Positions 1 through 10,794 of a DNA stretch of 64,000 nt are shown here, piece by piece. The stretch covers positions 4,830,636 through 4,894,635 of the forward strand of contig WNKI01000002.1 in NCBI GenBank assembly GCA_015350385.1, given 5' to 3'. Source of the stretch: Aculops lycopersici. Its lineage: Eukaryota; Arthropoda; Arachnida; Trombidiformes; Eriophyidae. Under the pieces are notes generated by a model that was given only the letters and a program-made list of their open reading frames with translations, was not told where the DNA came from and did not search any database. Position 1 is the first letter of the stretch. Each line of letters opens with the position of its first letter. A program made the translations under genes and the position numbers.

Positions 1-1848
1 CAACAACGACCAATAGTAAAGAAAACCGTGCAATCTAATTCAACAACAAACTCATCGCGTTAGTTGAATGTGCGGAAAAGATGTTGTTTATTCCATGGTG
101 TCATAGTTCTATGTTCTAAATAGATTAAGCGAAGAGCCGGAGCTCGTGTGAAAAGCACTTAGAAGTAATTTCTCATGTTAATTTAATTGAATGATATTAT
201 TGCATGGAATACGGCATGTGTTGATTAGCTAGAGTTCTATTGGAAGCAGCAAGCTTAGAAGTAACAAAAATAACGACGACAACAACAACTATTGTAGACA
301 TAGTAGTCGTTGGCTAAATCGACAATCATGATGAAGAGTGTCATTGGTTGGCAAATTGTATTCTAGTTAATAAGTCCACTCAAGTCGACAATAATGTATC
401 ATCTCCACTCATCTCCAAGTAAATGAACCGAATTTAGTGGCCGTCATAACGTTGGCCCAAAATCCGCACACGAGAGAAACTACAATTAAAGCGATCAATG
501 TAACAACAACAAAAGTATCAATTCCAGCACCAATCATTGAGCGGAGAACGGCTTTTGAGCTAAGAAAGAAAATGTAGGAATTATACAAAGATTATTGATT
601 TAAGATCGAGTGACTTGACTGCTCTACGGTGACTATGGTATTCACCACTCTTGTTGTTGCTACCGGTGCATTAAAAAGGGCGAAGATAGAGGCAACTCAC
701 TTGGTACATCGACTTTTAACCATGAGATGTGTTCTCTTTTGTTGGGTTAGCGGAACATCGTTGTCAGTCCATTGAATAGTTTGATTGCTGGGTGCTATCC
801 AATAAAAAGAATATATGATCCTCCTACCCACGAGTTAGGGTGTTTGGTTGTGTGGGAGTGTTGGATTTAGGCTTGAGATATACTATACAAAAACAAACTA
901 ATACCAATATTGTCTCCCAAGACGCAACCAATGGTTCTTTAACAATGAAGAGTCTTGCAATCCAGACCACGCCCACGAGGAGTTAGCCTGAGATCGAATA
1001 CCACTGGTAAGCCTAGCCACTAATCGATTCACATGATATTATTGTATCCATAAAGACTGCCGATTAGCATGATTGCAATCAGTACCACTAGTTGGCTGGT
1101 GTTGTCAGTCCATCCAAATGTCTACAAGAAGTAACAAACTCACTGTCCTCTCTTTTGCACGCCGATAGACGTTGCAAGAACGAACCCAACTGACTTGTGA
1201 GAGACAAAATGAGAATTTCCATCAAGATGTTCTATTCGTATGAACAAATTGAGCGATATTTGTGGCCGTAGAAGAAGAACAATATTGTAATCTCAGCTAT
1301 TATTGTTTATTACTTTTCGAGCTAAGCTAATTGGGGTGATATAGATCGAAAATAGATTATTACTTAAAGGCAAATGTAACGAAAAGACAACGCCTTCGCC
1401 GACGACTTCGGAGATAAGTAGCAGGAGAAAGAGTAGGAGGAGCCAGGAATGGAGCATCACAACATTGTCAGCGTCAACTAACCAGCCGGGCTAGTTACTT
1501 AGAATCATCTTGCCAACTCGAGGAACGAATAGAGAGAACATGAGTTTTTATTGTGTGCCTATTTTATCTTTTAATGGTTGTAGCGCCAAGACACTTGCAA
1601 TGATGATAACAACATACCCGCAACACAAACCCCACAATGCAGCCAATAGAACATTGACAAGAACGATTCTTTGCCACGCCTACCTAACAACAAGATACTA
1701 TCACCCTCTACTCAGCTCCATAATCAGCTTGCCAACTAGATTAATGACACGCACTCGGCGCGAGTAAGTCGTCTCTCCTGATAAGCGGTGTTTATTGTTG
1801 GACAAAGACGCTTTAGCGGCTACTGCAGCAACAGGCCGAAGAAACTGA
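1..1848. other. intergenic, no gene recognised
   Basis: AT-rich sequence with frequent stops in all frames. The longest open stretch (1510-1767) has no recognisable domain and lacks an ATG at its first codon. I see no RNA gene, long repeat or mobile element here. Confidence 0.5.
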
Positions 1849-2550
1849 AGAATCAACTCTCATCGTAAACACTGTCAAGTCACCGCTAACTGCAGCACCA
1901 GAAGAAACCTGCAATGGCGACTTGACTACGGAAGGTTCTATGAGCGAATGTTCCATCTATTGATCGAATTGGTCTCAAGAGAAAACCTGAGACCGAATTC
2001 TATAATCTATCGCGTGGATCATCTTTACGCTCGAAAGGCACACGGAGAGCCAACTCCTCCTCGTGAATCGATCGGCTAGAGGAATTTAACCACAAATCCC
2101 AGTGTCATTCGTTATGGTTTGGTCGACGTAAGGCATATTTTCGTATGGGTGCCGCTCTGATCAATAATTCATTGTAAGAGAACCAAATCAGAATACATGA
2201 CAATATCCGCCACCCCACCGATCAACTTGTTAATTTCATCACAAGGACTCATTTACTCGCGATTAATCTGTGCAATCCAGCCGAAGAATTGGCGAGACAA
2301 TGCGTCATCCATAGCTCACAAGACAACTGGGTAGATTTTCGGCTCCGATGACAACTATCGGCGAATTGGTCTTGGAACATCTCGGCGACGCTACTGGAAC
2401 CTCCCCAAATGGTGGAGGTTATACTCCGACGATATGGACGTTCAAGTCATACTTTCAAGTAGACAATGACGAGTTTGAGTCAACAGATGGTTATGAAGAT
2501 CCAAAGGAAGGAAGAAGAGTTGTGAGATTTATTCAAGATGTAGATTTTCT
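1849..2550 (+). pseudogene. possible decayed protein-coding gene, family unclear
   Basis: Three consecutive stretches read like protein but lie in three different frames. The first (1849-2157) is interrupted by TAG at 2077-2079 and contains DYGRFYERMFHLL and SIIYRVDHLYARK. The second (2178-2348) contains NPAEELARQCVIHSSQDN, which loosely resembles the C-terminal AxxLA...SxDN motif of PP2C-type phosphatases. The third (2348-2602) starts at an ATG and runs into the end of the convergent ApaH-like gene. Two frame changes and one stop would be needed to join them. No splice sites that would explain the breaks were evident. The PP2C link is a weak guess; short unrelated open frames are the alternative. 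Confidence 0.22.
2528..2533 (-). terminator. polyadenylation signal of the ApaH-like gene
   Basis: TTTATT on the plus strand (AATAAA on the minus strand) lies 18 bases beyond the stop codon of the ApaH-like phosphatase, a normal position for its poly(A) signal. Confidence 0.6.
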
Positions 2551-2551
2551 C

Positions 2552-3409
2552 TCATTCTTCTGTCACTGGCTGATAAATTTTCTTGGCCTTGATACTAATT
2601 AGCTTGCCCTTTTTGGCTCCCTTGACGTACACACCTGTGAGTGAGTCACCGTAAACGCAACCAGTGTCCAATCCGGTGGCAAATTCATGGTCATTCTGCA
2701 GTCTCCGCCTAGCATCGTGACCAAAGTACACATGCTGTGGTCCTGGCCAGAAGGTTGCCCAAGCGATACCTTCTGTATAGTTCTTGGTGCAATGATACGA
2801 TGGCTCGCCAGTCTTTGGATCCTTGATAACGACGATATTTCTCATGGTTGTCATTAGGTTTGTAGGAGTTGTGCGTTCAGGTTCCTCCAATGATGGATTC
2901 AAACCTCCATGAACTATAATACAATTCAATGAGGGTATTTTGATCGAATAAGGCAAGCAATTCAGATAGTCTATGTATTTCTGTGGCAGCGATTCAATCC
3001 ATTTGTTCTTCGGAGCTAACTTCTCTCTAGTCTCCTTGAATTTACGATACTGTTCTAGGACAACTTCATCGTGATTTCCGCGGACAGCAAGTATTGACTC
3101 TGGATATACTGTCCGACACATTTCGAGGACTTTTTCACTCTTGGGGCCTTTGTTGACTAGATCACCAACAATTATTTTGAGACACTTGTCCGGATTTCGT
3201 GTTGGACTATTTGCATGTAACTTGTTGACGAGTTCCTTGAATTCATCGTAACAACCGTGAATGTCACCTATGATGACGATTTCATCGAACTTATTTATAT
3301 AATCCTCCTCCAAAACAATGAATTTCTCACCTGCGGTCATTGGGCCTGTGAACTTGAATAATGCTGATCTAATACGCCGAACAAACTTGGGTTTGTATAT
3401 ACCTGCCAT
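2552..3409 (-). CDS. ApaH-like metallophosphatase (ALPH)
   Basis: A 285-residue calcineurin-like metallophosphoesterase of the PPP superfamily. Counting from the ATG at 3409, the metal-binding motifs appear in order: GDIHG (48-52), GDLVNKGP (82-89), RGNHDE (110-115), VHGG (166-169), GHD (230-232) and LDTGCVYG (247-254). Lysine rather than arginine in the GDxVxKG motif is typical of ApaH-like phosphatases as opposed to PP1/PP2A. Bacterial ApaH hydrolyses diadenosine tetraphosphate, and a trypanosome ALPH acts as an mRNA decapping enzyme; the substrate here is unknown. The frame is open for 12 more codons upstream but without an ATG, so the Met of MAGIYKPKF is chosen. There is no intron, signal peptide or membrane segment. 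An AATAAA follows the stop closely. The family assignment is firm and the function inferred. Confidence 0.9.
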   Translation of the reverse strand: MAGIYKPKFVRRIRSALFKFTGPMTAGEKFIVLEEDYINKFDEIVIIGDIHGCYDEFKELVNKLHANSPTRNPDKCLKIIVGDLVNKGPKSEKVLEMCRTVYPESILAVRGNHDEVVLEQYRKFKETREKLAPKNKWIESLPQKYIDYLNCLPYSIKIPSLNCIIVHGGLNPSLEEPERTTPTNLMTTMRNIVVIKDPKTGEPSYHCTKNYTEGIAWATFWPGPQHVYFGHDARRRLQNDHEFATGLDTGCVYGDSLTGVYVKGAKKGKLISIKAKKIYQPVTEE

Positions 3410-6030
3410 GATGATTGCTTGTTTTAGATCTTGTCCCTCGTGCAATCTTATCTGTTATTCGTTGCTATTTGAAATCGAACACTCTCTGGTTCTTAACTCT
3501 TGACTAGCCTGATAAGAGATAAAAAATATCTTGCTTACAGCTTTTAGTGAGATTGTTCAGGTCTCTTTGAGCAAATTTATACTACTCGCATATAAATTGT
3601 TCTCTTATGAACTATGAGATAAGAGCTTCAATAGTGGACGGGAATCCAGTTATGTTTACGGGTCTAATATGGACGATGGTATTTAAGGATATTGGGAGTA
3701 AGAGTTTCTAATAATGATGGCTTAACCTTCAGACTGAAGGCGCTTGTGATGCAGAATAATATTAGAATATTTGTTGTGGTTCGCCGGTGATAATGGGCGA
3801 GAAGACATCTGGTATCACTAGAGGCACGCGACTTCTCTTCCGTGTTGGGATTGTGATATCGAGTGATGCGAGTTTAATACCACTCCACGAGCTTTAGTGC
3901 CTCAACTAGTAACTCTAAGCGATGAGATTATGTATATTACCTCCAAGATAGTAGTGTAAAATAATCTTACGCCTCCGAGCGCTCTTTCCGTTCCCAAATA
4001 GAAAGAATTGATGCCTCCTCTGTTTGCTTAGCGTTACATGGTTCATGGTTGACGGGCTCCTAGGCTGGCAGGGTGGCACTGCGGAATAAACAAACAAATA
4101 TTCCAGCGTTCGAGAGTTGTTGTGAGGAGGTAGGACTAGGACTATGTAGTAGTAGGAGGAGGGCATATATTCTTAACTGTGTTAATGTGTTTTCTATCTG
4201 TGCAGCTTTATTACCACCACTAGATAGCTGTACAGAAGCAACAGCAACAACATCATCTATGACACGGTGATACACAATAGAGCCATGTTTAATAAGCTCG
4301 CTGCCTTTTCTTTCTAGCGTTTGCAATGATTTGATGCTGCTTGAGGACAATGATAAGTAATAGCTAATGAATTAAGTGGCTTGTATCATCACGACAAAAT
4401 GAGGCTTCTGGGGCGTCTTAATTTACAAAGTTTTCACCTCTTCTTTCATTGCAGCATCTTCGTTAATGGTGGATAAAATTAAGTCACAGAAATGGTGCTC
4501 TGGATCTGAAATAAGAATTAATGAGGATATAATAAGAACAGGTGGGCATAAATTTTAATTGGAATCAAGACGAGAAAGCCCAAGAGATGAGCGGCTTGTC
4601 CGGCCAACTCTTTGTGCAAATTTTGCAAATCGTGCGGAGATGCCCGAGTCTTCAAACCCCAAGATGTATAATAATGTTGCGGCCCGTGTCCGAGTCCGAT
4701 ACTAATACAAGATCAGTGGCGTTTGTTTTCGCATCCCGAAGTTGGGCGTGGCATCGAATAACGCGAGTTGCTCGCTTAAGTTGTCAGTCAGCCCTCTACG
4801 TGACCACATGACCGCCAATTGATTCTATTCTTTGTTTTTCACAGTCCAATTTTAAGATCTGTGAAAGCCTCACAAATTTCTGAAATCTAATTTATTATAT
4901 CAATTATTAAAATAAGTTTTTGTAGCATATCTCAAATGACAGCTTAAAACCACATTTCAGAATTTTCTAATATTTATCTGATGAGAATAGTAGTTGCTTC
5001 ATTCGCAATCATGTCTAGGCTCTAGTGTTTATTTATTAGGCCTAGACCACAACAATAGCTAGCAAGCTACCAAGTGCAATAGAAGATAAAACTACTGACG
5101 CGTTAGCCTGCCTAACAATAGAAAGATCAACAACTCGTGCTAAATTACGATTCAAGGTCTACTGACAGAACCTCTTTGTCTGGATCGCTCCATCTCTCAT
5201 CAGGCGTTACATGCTTGAGTGGAGTTCACAAGCCGCCAGTTACTACACCAGCCGATAGATTGACGAGCCTCTGTTGGAGTTCAACACGGAAACCACAAGC
5301 TACTGAAAGCAAATCAGGTAATCTCGTCTCTGTCAAGTTTTACTCTGTGCGCTAGTGAGGAGACCAATATTTGATTGAACAGCCACCGGATTGCTTGTGA
5401 TCTTTTGAATGGCAAGATCGCAGACTCACTAACTCACTACACGCTGGAATAACCTCGATGTCACGGCAGCTGTGGCACCAACTCTAGTCAAGCTTCCTGT
5501 ACAAGCAGCTCTACCGCAATTATACTTACTTACATACAAAGTGACTGTCTGGTGCCAGGAAGTTGTGGTTAAAACTCACAATGCTTCGGTGACTGCAACC
5601 GCGCCAACAACATCGACTCCCCAGATCTACTAAACTTGGTGCAATCAATATATCGGGAAAAGCAACAACTCGATTCAAATCTTGAAACTACCTCAACGTT
5701 TCCTACCATAGTGTGGATGGAGGTCCTTTTATCAAAATCGGACCACCGATCGAAGCATATCCAATTCTTAAATATCTTCATCATCTAATGCAAGTAATCT
5801 CTAGCATATTCTTCATTACTGCATATCTTAAACAGTATCATCCCAGCAAGCAGAATCCATAAGCGAAATTCCAATCAACTAGCAACCCTTTATCAACAAA
5901 AACTTTTTAATTATTTGGCTGCTTGTTGGCACGCATACCACAACCACAAACAGAAAACTCGACGATAATGCAATTAGTGCGCTCTCTTGATGTGATGCGT
6001 CATAGCACAGAAGACTTATAAACAACCATC
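3410..6030. other. intergenic between ApaH-like gene and ABCG gene
   Basis: The first part is the shared upstream region of two divergently transcribed genes. Short open stretches occur at 4060-4374 (minus, no ATG), 5433-5633 (plus, no ATG; peptide includes YKVTVWCQEVVVKTHNASV) and about 5574-5785 (plus). None matches a family I recognise, so they are left uncalled. AT-rich, with no obvious repeat arrays. Confidence 0.5.
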
Positions 6031-8805
6031 ATGACTAGATACAAGTTTCCTTGGATGGCGCGTGGAGCCAACTCGCCCACTTCGTCGAGGTCTTTGACAA
6101 ATGTCTTTGAAGATAATACATCACACCAAGAGCAGGCGCCGTGTTTAGTTCAAGGTTCAGACTTGGAAAAGGATAAGTTGAGCGCAAGCGTCAATATCGA
6201 GGATATCATTGAAAACTATGACGAAGCAAGTCACAAGAGTCGGTCGGCAAGCATTTTGTCATTCTTGCAATCTGCTCGCATCTCACAATCCTATTTCAGT
6301 TTGAGCGGCACAAAAGACGATGAGACAAGTTTTTACTCCGCCCAACCGGATGGATTTTCTCTCGAGGACGAATACGTGCTCGCAAATGATTCCAGTCTAT
6401 TTAGTCATGATCCACTTTGGGCTCGAGATCCTAACGAAAGTGAGAATATGACACGTCGCGAAGACTTCCAGGTTAATTGGTACGATGTTAATTATGAGAT
6501 AAAGCCACAGATAAGTATCACCAGTTTGTGGAATAGTCTCGAGTTTGCTTTAAGTAAAAGTTTATCAGCAACCAGAGAGGTATTGACGTGCCACAAGACT
6601 GGACAATGTAACACAAACAATAATCAACAGAATCAGCACTCAACAAAAGAATCTGGCTGCAGTAAAGATTCCATCAGAATCTTGCAGCATGTTAGCGGAT
6701 CATTTAAATCCGGTCAACTTACGGCCATTTTAGGGCCTAGTGGTGCAGGTAAAACATCTCTATTAAACTTTCTCTCCCGCAGGCGGGAGGAAGGTTTCTC
6801 AGGACAATTGTATCTAGATAACGCAAATCATAGGATAAAAATCAACGCAATTCCACAGGAAGACCACCTACCAGAATACTTAAGTGTTAGAGAAAATTTA
6901 GACTACGCTTCTAGAATGAAGAATACTCATCCAGAATATGAACACGAGAAGACTATTGAAAGGGTTAGTCGTGCTTTAGGATTAGACGATTGTCTAGAAA
7001 CTAGAACAAAGAATATCTCTGGAGGTCAACTCAAGAGGCTCGCTATTGCGCAAGAGTTACTTTCAAAACCAGACATACTAATACTAGACGAACCAACCTC
7101 AGGTTTGGACTCACTAACATGCTTCAAAACTCTTTCAGTACTAAAAGACTTGGTTAAATCCTCCGAGAACAAGCTGATAGATCCAATTGCCATAGTGCTC
7201 ACAATACATCAGCCTCAACAAGATGTATTTGATCTTTTTGACAAGGTCTATGTCATGGCCATTGGTGGCATAGTCATCTATGATGGGCCTCCCGATAAGT
7301 GCGTGGAGTTTGTGGAGCGATATGCTGGAATCAAGATGCCAAACTTGGATTATAACCCGGCCTCATTTATAATTGAAATAGCATCCGGCGAGTATGGACA
7401 GGAACCTATCGATGCGATGGCTCGTCAAGTTATTATTGAGTTTGAGGCCAAACGTGAGAAGATTGAATCAAAGCTGTTCAAGAAGTTACAGGCGAAGATT
7501 TCAAGTAATGCTAACAATGATAACACTTCGAGTCCGTCATGGATTAGTGGTCGAAATGCGCCGTATATCGATAGTATGATAGCAAAGGCTTCATCCATGA
7601 GCGAGGGTGGCTTTTGGCGCAAGACAGGCATCCTGGCAAAGAGATGTTGGATATCAATCATAAGGGACCCTAAGCAACTGGTAGCTCGCATCATATTCCA
7701 CCTAATTTTGCCTCTCGGACTAGCACTGATGATGGGTACAGAACCTGGCAAAGCTAATGCTTGTCCCAAGTACAAGCCAGTGATACACTTGAAGGAGCTG
7801 GTACAAGATAATAGTTTGACAAGTAGTGCAGTACAAAATGAGTACTCGTTTACCTTGGAGAACCTTGGTACCTTCTTTGTGCTGATCTACGCGCTAGTTT
7901 CGGCAAATGTGGCAGCAACAACACTTTCATTTACCTTGGATATTCAGAATTCCTTGAAAGAGTATTACAATGGTTGGTATACGATGCCTTCTTATATCTT
8001 GGCTCGACTGGCGACGAACGCACCGATGGACTTTCTCTTGCCAATGATGGCGGTGGCCATTGGCTATATGACAACGGGTCAAGACACCGGAACAAATCCT
8101 GATAAAATGCCGGATGCCTATCGAATCATAATGACAGCTTTAGCTGTGTCGCTTGGATCTATGAGTGGCCAGTTGATGGGAATGATCTGTGGCGCAATCT
8201 ACATTGGACATGTCACCACGGCGTTGTTCGTATCCCAGGGATTATCTTTGCCGTTGTGTCTAATCAGTGGCTTCGTTGTTAGGGCCAAAAGTTTGCCTAG
8301 TGTTGTTCGAGCTCTCAGTTCATTTTCATTCTATCGGCACACGATGGAGATTACCTACCTGTTGCGATGGGGTTACAATGTATGCACCTGTAACTATAAA
8401 ATCACTGGCGACGATGTCAAGATTGTTGGCATCAGTGAGGAAATGAGGAAGTTTATCAAGAGCTGGATATCCACTCAGCAGGAGAACGAGGACCCACCTC
8501 AGACCAATACGACAACATTAGCTATGGTCGGAAACACAACCTTGGCCTCTCAATTGGACGACATTCCCGCTAAGAGTGACCCAGATATATTTGATATAAT
8601 TTCTAAACAGATTTCCTTATTCAACACCTACGGATTGGAAATCAAATCATGCGACGACATAAAACCCTTTCAATTGACAGACTTTCAGGTATCTGAAAGT
8701 GACCTTGTGCCCAGTTTTCTGAAACTAATAGCTATTTGGGCATTTATGATGTTTCTGTTGATGATAACTGTCAAGCTTGTTATTCATTTTAGAACATCAT
8801 TGTGA
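6031..8805 (+). CDS. ABC transporter, subfamily G half-transporter
   Basis: An intact, intronless 924-residue ABCG half-transporter with the reverse order typical of the family (ATPase domain first, membrane domain second). The Walker A GPSGAGKTS is at 235-243, the signature ISGGQ at 329-333, Walker B with catalytic Asp353-Glu354 in ILILDEPTSGLDS, and the H-loop His393 in TIHQPQQD. The hydrophobic domain runs from about 545 to 760 with a last helix near 895-920; a large Cys- and Asn-rich loop precedes the last helix. An N-terminal extension of about 200 residues precedes the ATPase and makes the protein longer than the usual 600-700. ABCG proteins work as dimers and move lipids, pigments precursors or xenobiotics; the cargo cannot be told. 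The ATG has A at -3 and follows an AT-rich leader. Whether it belongs to the white/scarlet type or an arthropod-expanded clade is undecided. Confidence 0.96.
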   Translation: MTRYKFPWMARGANSPTSSRSLTNVFEDNTSHQEQAPCLVQGSDLEKDKLSASVNIEDIIENYDEASHKSRSASILSFLQSARISQSYFSLSGTKDDETSFYSAQPDGFSLEDEYVLANDSSLFSHDPLWARDPNESENMTRREDFQVNWYDVNYEIKPQISITSLWNSLEFALSKSLSATREVLTCHKTGQCNTNNNQQNQHSTKESGCSKDSIRILQHVSGSFKSGQLTAILGPSGAGKTSLLNFLSRRREEGFSGQLYLDNANHRIKINAIPQEDHLPEYLSVRENLDYASRMKNTHPEYEHEKTIERVSRALGLDDCLETRTKNISGGQLKRLAIAQELLSKPDILILDEPTSGLDSLTCFKTLSVLKDLVKSSENKLIDPIAIVLTIHQPQQDVFDLFDKVYVMAIGGIVIYDGPPDKCVEFVERYAGIKMPNLDYNPASFIIEIASGEYGQEPIDAMARQVIIEFEAKREKIESKLFKKLQAKISSNANNDNTSSPSWISGRNAPYIDSMIAKASSMSEGGFWRKTGILAKRCWISIIRDPKQLVARIIFHLILPLGLALMMGTEPGKANACPKYKPVIHLKELVQDNSLTSSAVQNEYSFTLENLGTFFVLIYALVSANVAATTLSFTLDIQNSLKEYYNGWYTMPSYILARLATNAPMDFLLPMMAVAIGYMTTGQDTGTNPDKMPDAYRIIMTALAVSLGSMSGQLMGMICGAIYIGHVTTALFVSQGLSLPLCLISGFVVRAKSLPSVVRALSSFSFYRHTMEITYLLRWGYNVCTCNYKITGDDVKIVGISEEMRKFIKSWISTQQENEDPPQTNTTTLAMVGNTTLASQLDDIPAKSDPDIFDIISKQISLFNTYGLEIKSCDDIKPFQLTDFQVSESDLVPSFLKLIAIWAFMMFLLMITVKLVIHFRTSL

Positions 8806-8823
8806 TTAAAAAAGAGTGCAATC

Positions 8824-8829
8824 AATAAA
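8824..8829 (+). terminator. polyadenylation signal of the ABCG gene
   Basis: AATAAA begins 19 bases after the TGA stop of the ABCG transporter, giving a very short 3' UTR. Confidence 0.65.
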
Positions 8830-10749
8830 TGAAATTAGTAAGTAACCTAAGATCTGTAGGTGTCTTAAACTCCTCTAATCCACTTACGAGACAATCCATT
8901 CGAATAGTTGAATGTATTGTGTATTGGGGCTTCTTGGATCGCCCTTCCGGCAACCGAGTGACTACCTGCCGGTAGTGGCTCCTAAGTAAATGAGAGATGG
9001 GAGTAAAGAGGGGAGATAGAGATAGTAATTGAGGCAAAGGTGAAATCGTGGCCATTACTCAGATTGATGTGTTTTCTTTTGAGACACATCGCCCTGTGAG
9101 CTTTTCCGTCAAATCACCGGATGAAACTGCAACAATAACAACAACAACAACAGCTGAGCTCATTTCAACAACCCAAGTCTCAGTGTCTTTGGAAAGCAAG
9201 AGCGATCTTTCTTGTTGAAGGCGAGAACCCAAATGGTGGGAAGTGTGTGTCTACCGTTTGTTTGGCCCATCACGTGAATGTTATAATCCCAAGTGGCTCA
9301 CTTTGTTTGTATGAGTTCCGTAGTAGTTTTGTTGCTCTAGGGATGAATAATGATCTTTGTTTTTCTCTCATCCTGTAATCATCGGCCAATATTAATAGCA
9401 TTTGGTGGTGCATTCACTCTTCTATCCGTCTTCTCATTGCAGCTACAAGAGTTTCCCGCCGTGAGTCTCGGTGTCTGCGAAGGGAGATCGAGAAAACAAG
9501 AAGAATGAAGACGAAGGAGTCATGAGTTTCATCTCATCCACAACCAGAGGGATATTCTCTCGGTTTACCCTTTAACACTGCACCAAGTTCTGTTGCCTGC
9601 CTGTCTACCTGCGCTTCATCCCAGTAAACTAATCCATCGTGTGTTAAAGTATCTAACGATTCCATTGGTATGGCCACCGGAATCTCCCGTTTAGTCCACT
9701 GTAACTGGACTGGAGAGCCTCGTGAGTGTTGCAAATCAACCAAAAGTTAGATGGTAAGGCAACGAACTCTCAATGCTTTTTCATTCTCTCCCATCTGCAC
9801 GAAAAATCCATGGAGCAAAGAGTTGAAGAGTGTGAGTGAGAAGTTAGCTCGCTTGACTTCAAAGTAGTAGTCACAAAGCGAGTGAGAGTTACCTGAGGAG
9901 AAGCGATACATTTAGCGAGATGGAGAGAAAGTAAATGTTGTGATGCTAGTTTGTATAAGTTTATGTGTATGTCCATGAGCCGTTGCTTTAGTTTGTTGCT
10001 GTTGCAGTTACCACGGTCTCGTCTCCAACGAAGTGATTGATCTATGCGAATATTTGAGCTTCCACTTGGGCATCAGCCTCACCGCAGCTACGCCTGGCTG
10101 CAAACTTCATGAACAACAACAACAAACTCAAGTCTGATCACTTGGCTCTGTTGCAACTCGGCGCTGATGTGAACGAGCGTCGGGCACAAGGAAACAGGTG
10201 GCTCGATGATTAGAGGCAATGATGAAAAACATAAGCCGCCTCTATTCAAATTTACCTAAATGACTGACTGACTTAGCGAGCGTCACACATACCTCTTCTT
10301 CCACCACTACCTTCACACTACCAACTCAACTCTCTCGCCTGCTCCCCCAAATTTCGCGTCCCTAGACGACTAACGGGTTAGCGCCACTACAGCTCAACAG
10401 GTTGCACGGTTTACCCGTTGCTTGTCGCAGTTGCCTCAACTCCGTCGCCTTGGAGGCTTGCGGTGGAGAAGAGGCGATGAGTTAGCTGCAGTAAGTCACT
10501 CGTCACGATCACTTTTCCACCGTCACATTGTGGCACTAGCTACAAATCAAGCTCGCCGTTATGAAGCACGCCAGTTTTGCTGCTAACCGCTAATTGATCG
10601 GCGCTCACCTGTTGCCTTGGCCCGGTACACTTGTCGCTTCAACCATCATCATCATCATCATCCAATTCATAATCAATATCACCGATGCATAGTCACTATC
10701 TCGCTAACACACTGGTTCGCTCGAGAGCTTTGAACTCGTTGATTAGCCG

Positions 10750-10794
10750 ACTGGCTGGCTGGCTGACTGGCTGGCTGGCTGGCTGGCCGGCTGA
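10750..10794. repeat. (GGCT)n tetranucleotide repeat
   Basis: About ten imperfect copies of GGCT, interrupted by GACT and GGCC variants. Confidence 0.8.

Noticed and set aside
4060..4374. Minus-strand open frame including LERKGSELIKHGSIVYHRV
   Set aside because: No ATG start and no recognised family; kept only as a note in the intergenic entry.
5433..5785. Two overlapping open frames with protein-like peptides (YKVTVWCQEVV and DLLNLVQSIYREK)
   Set aside because: Too short, without ATG starts, and no family recognised; a decayed gene is possible but not supportable by eye.
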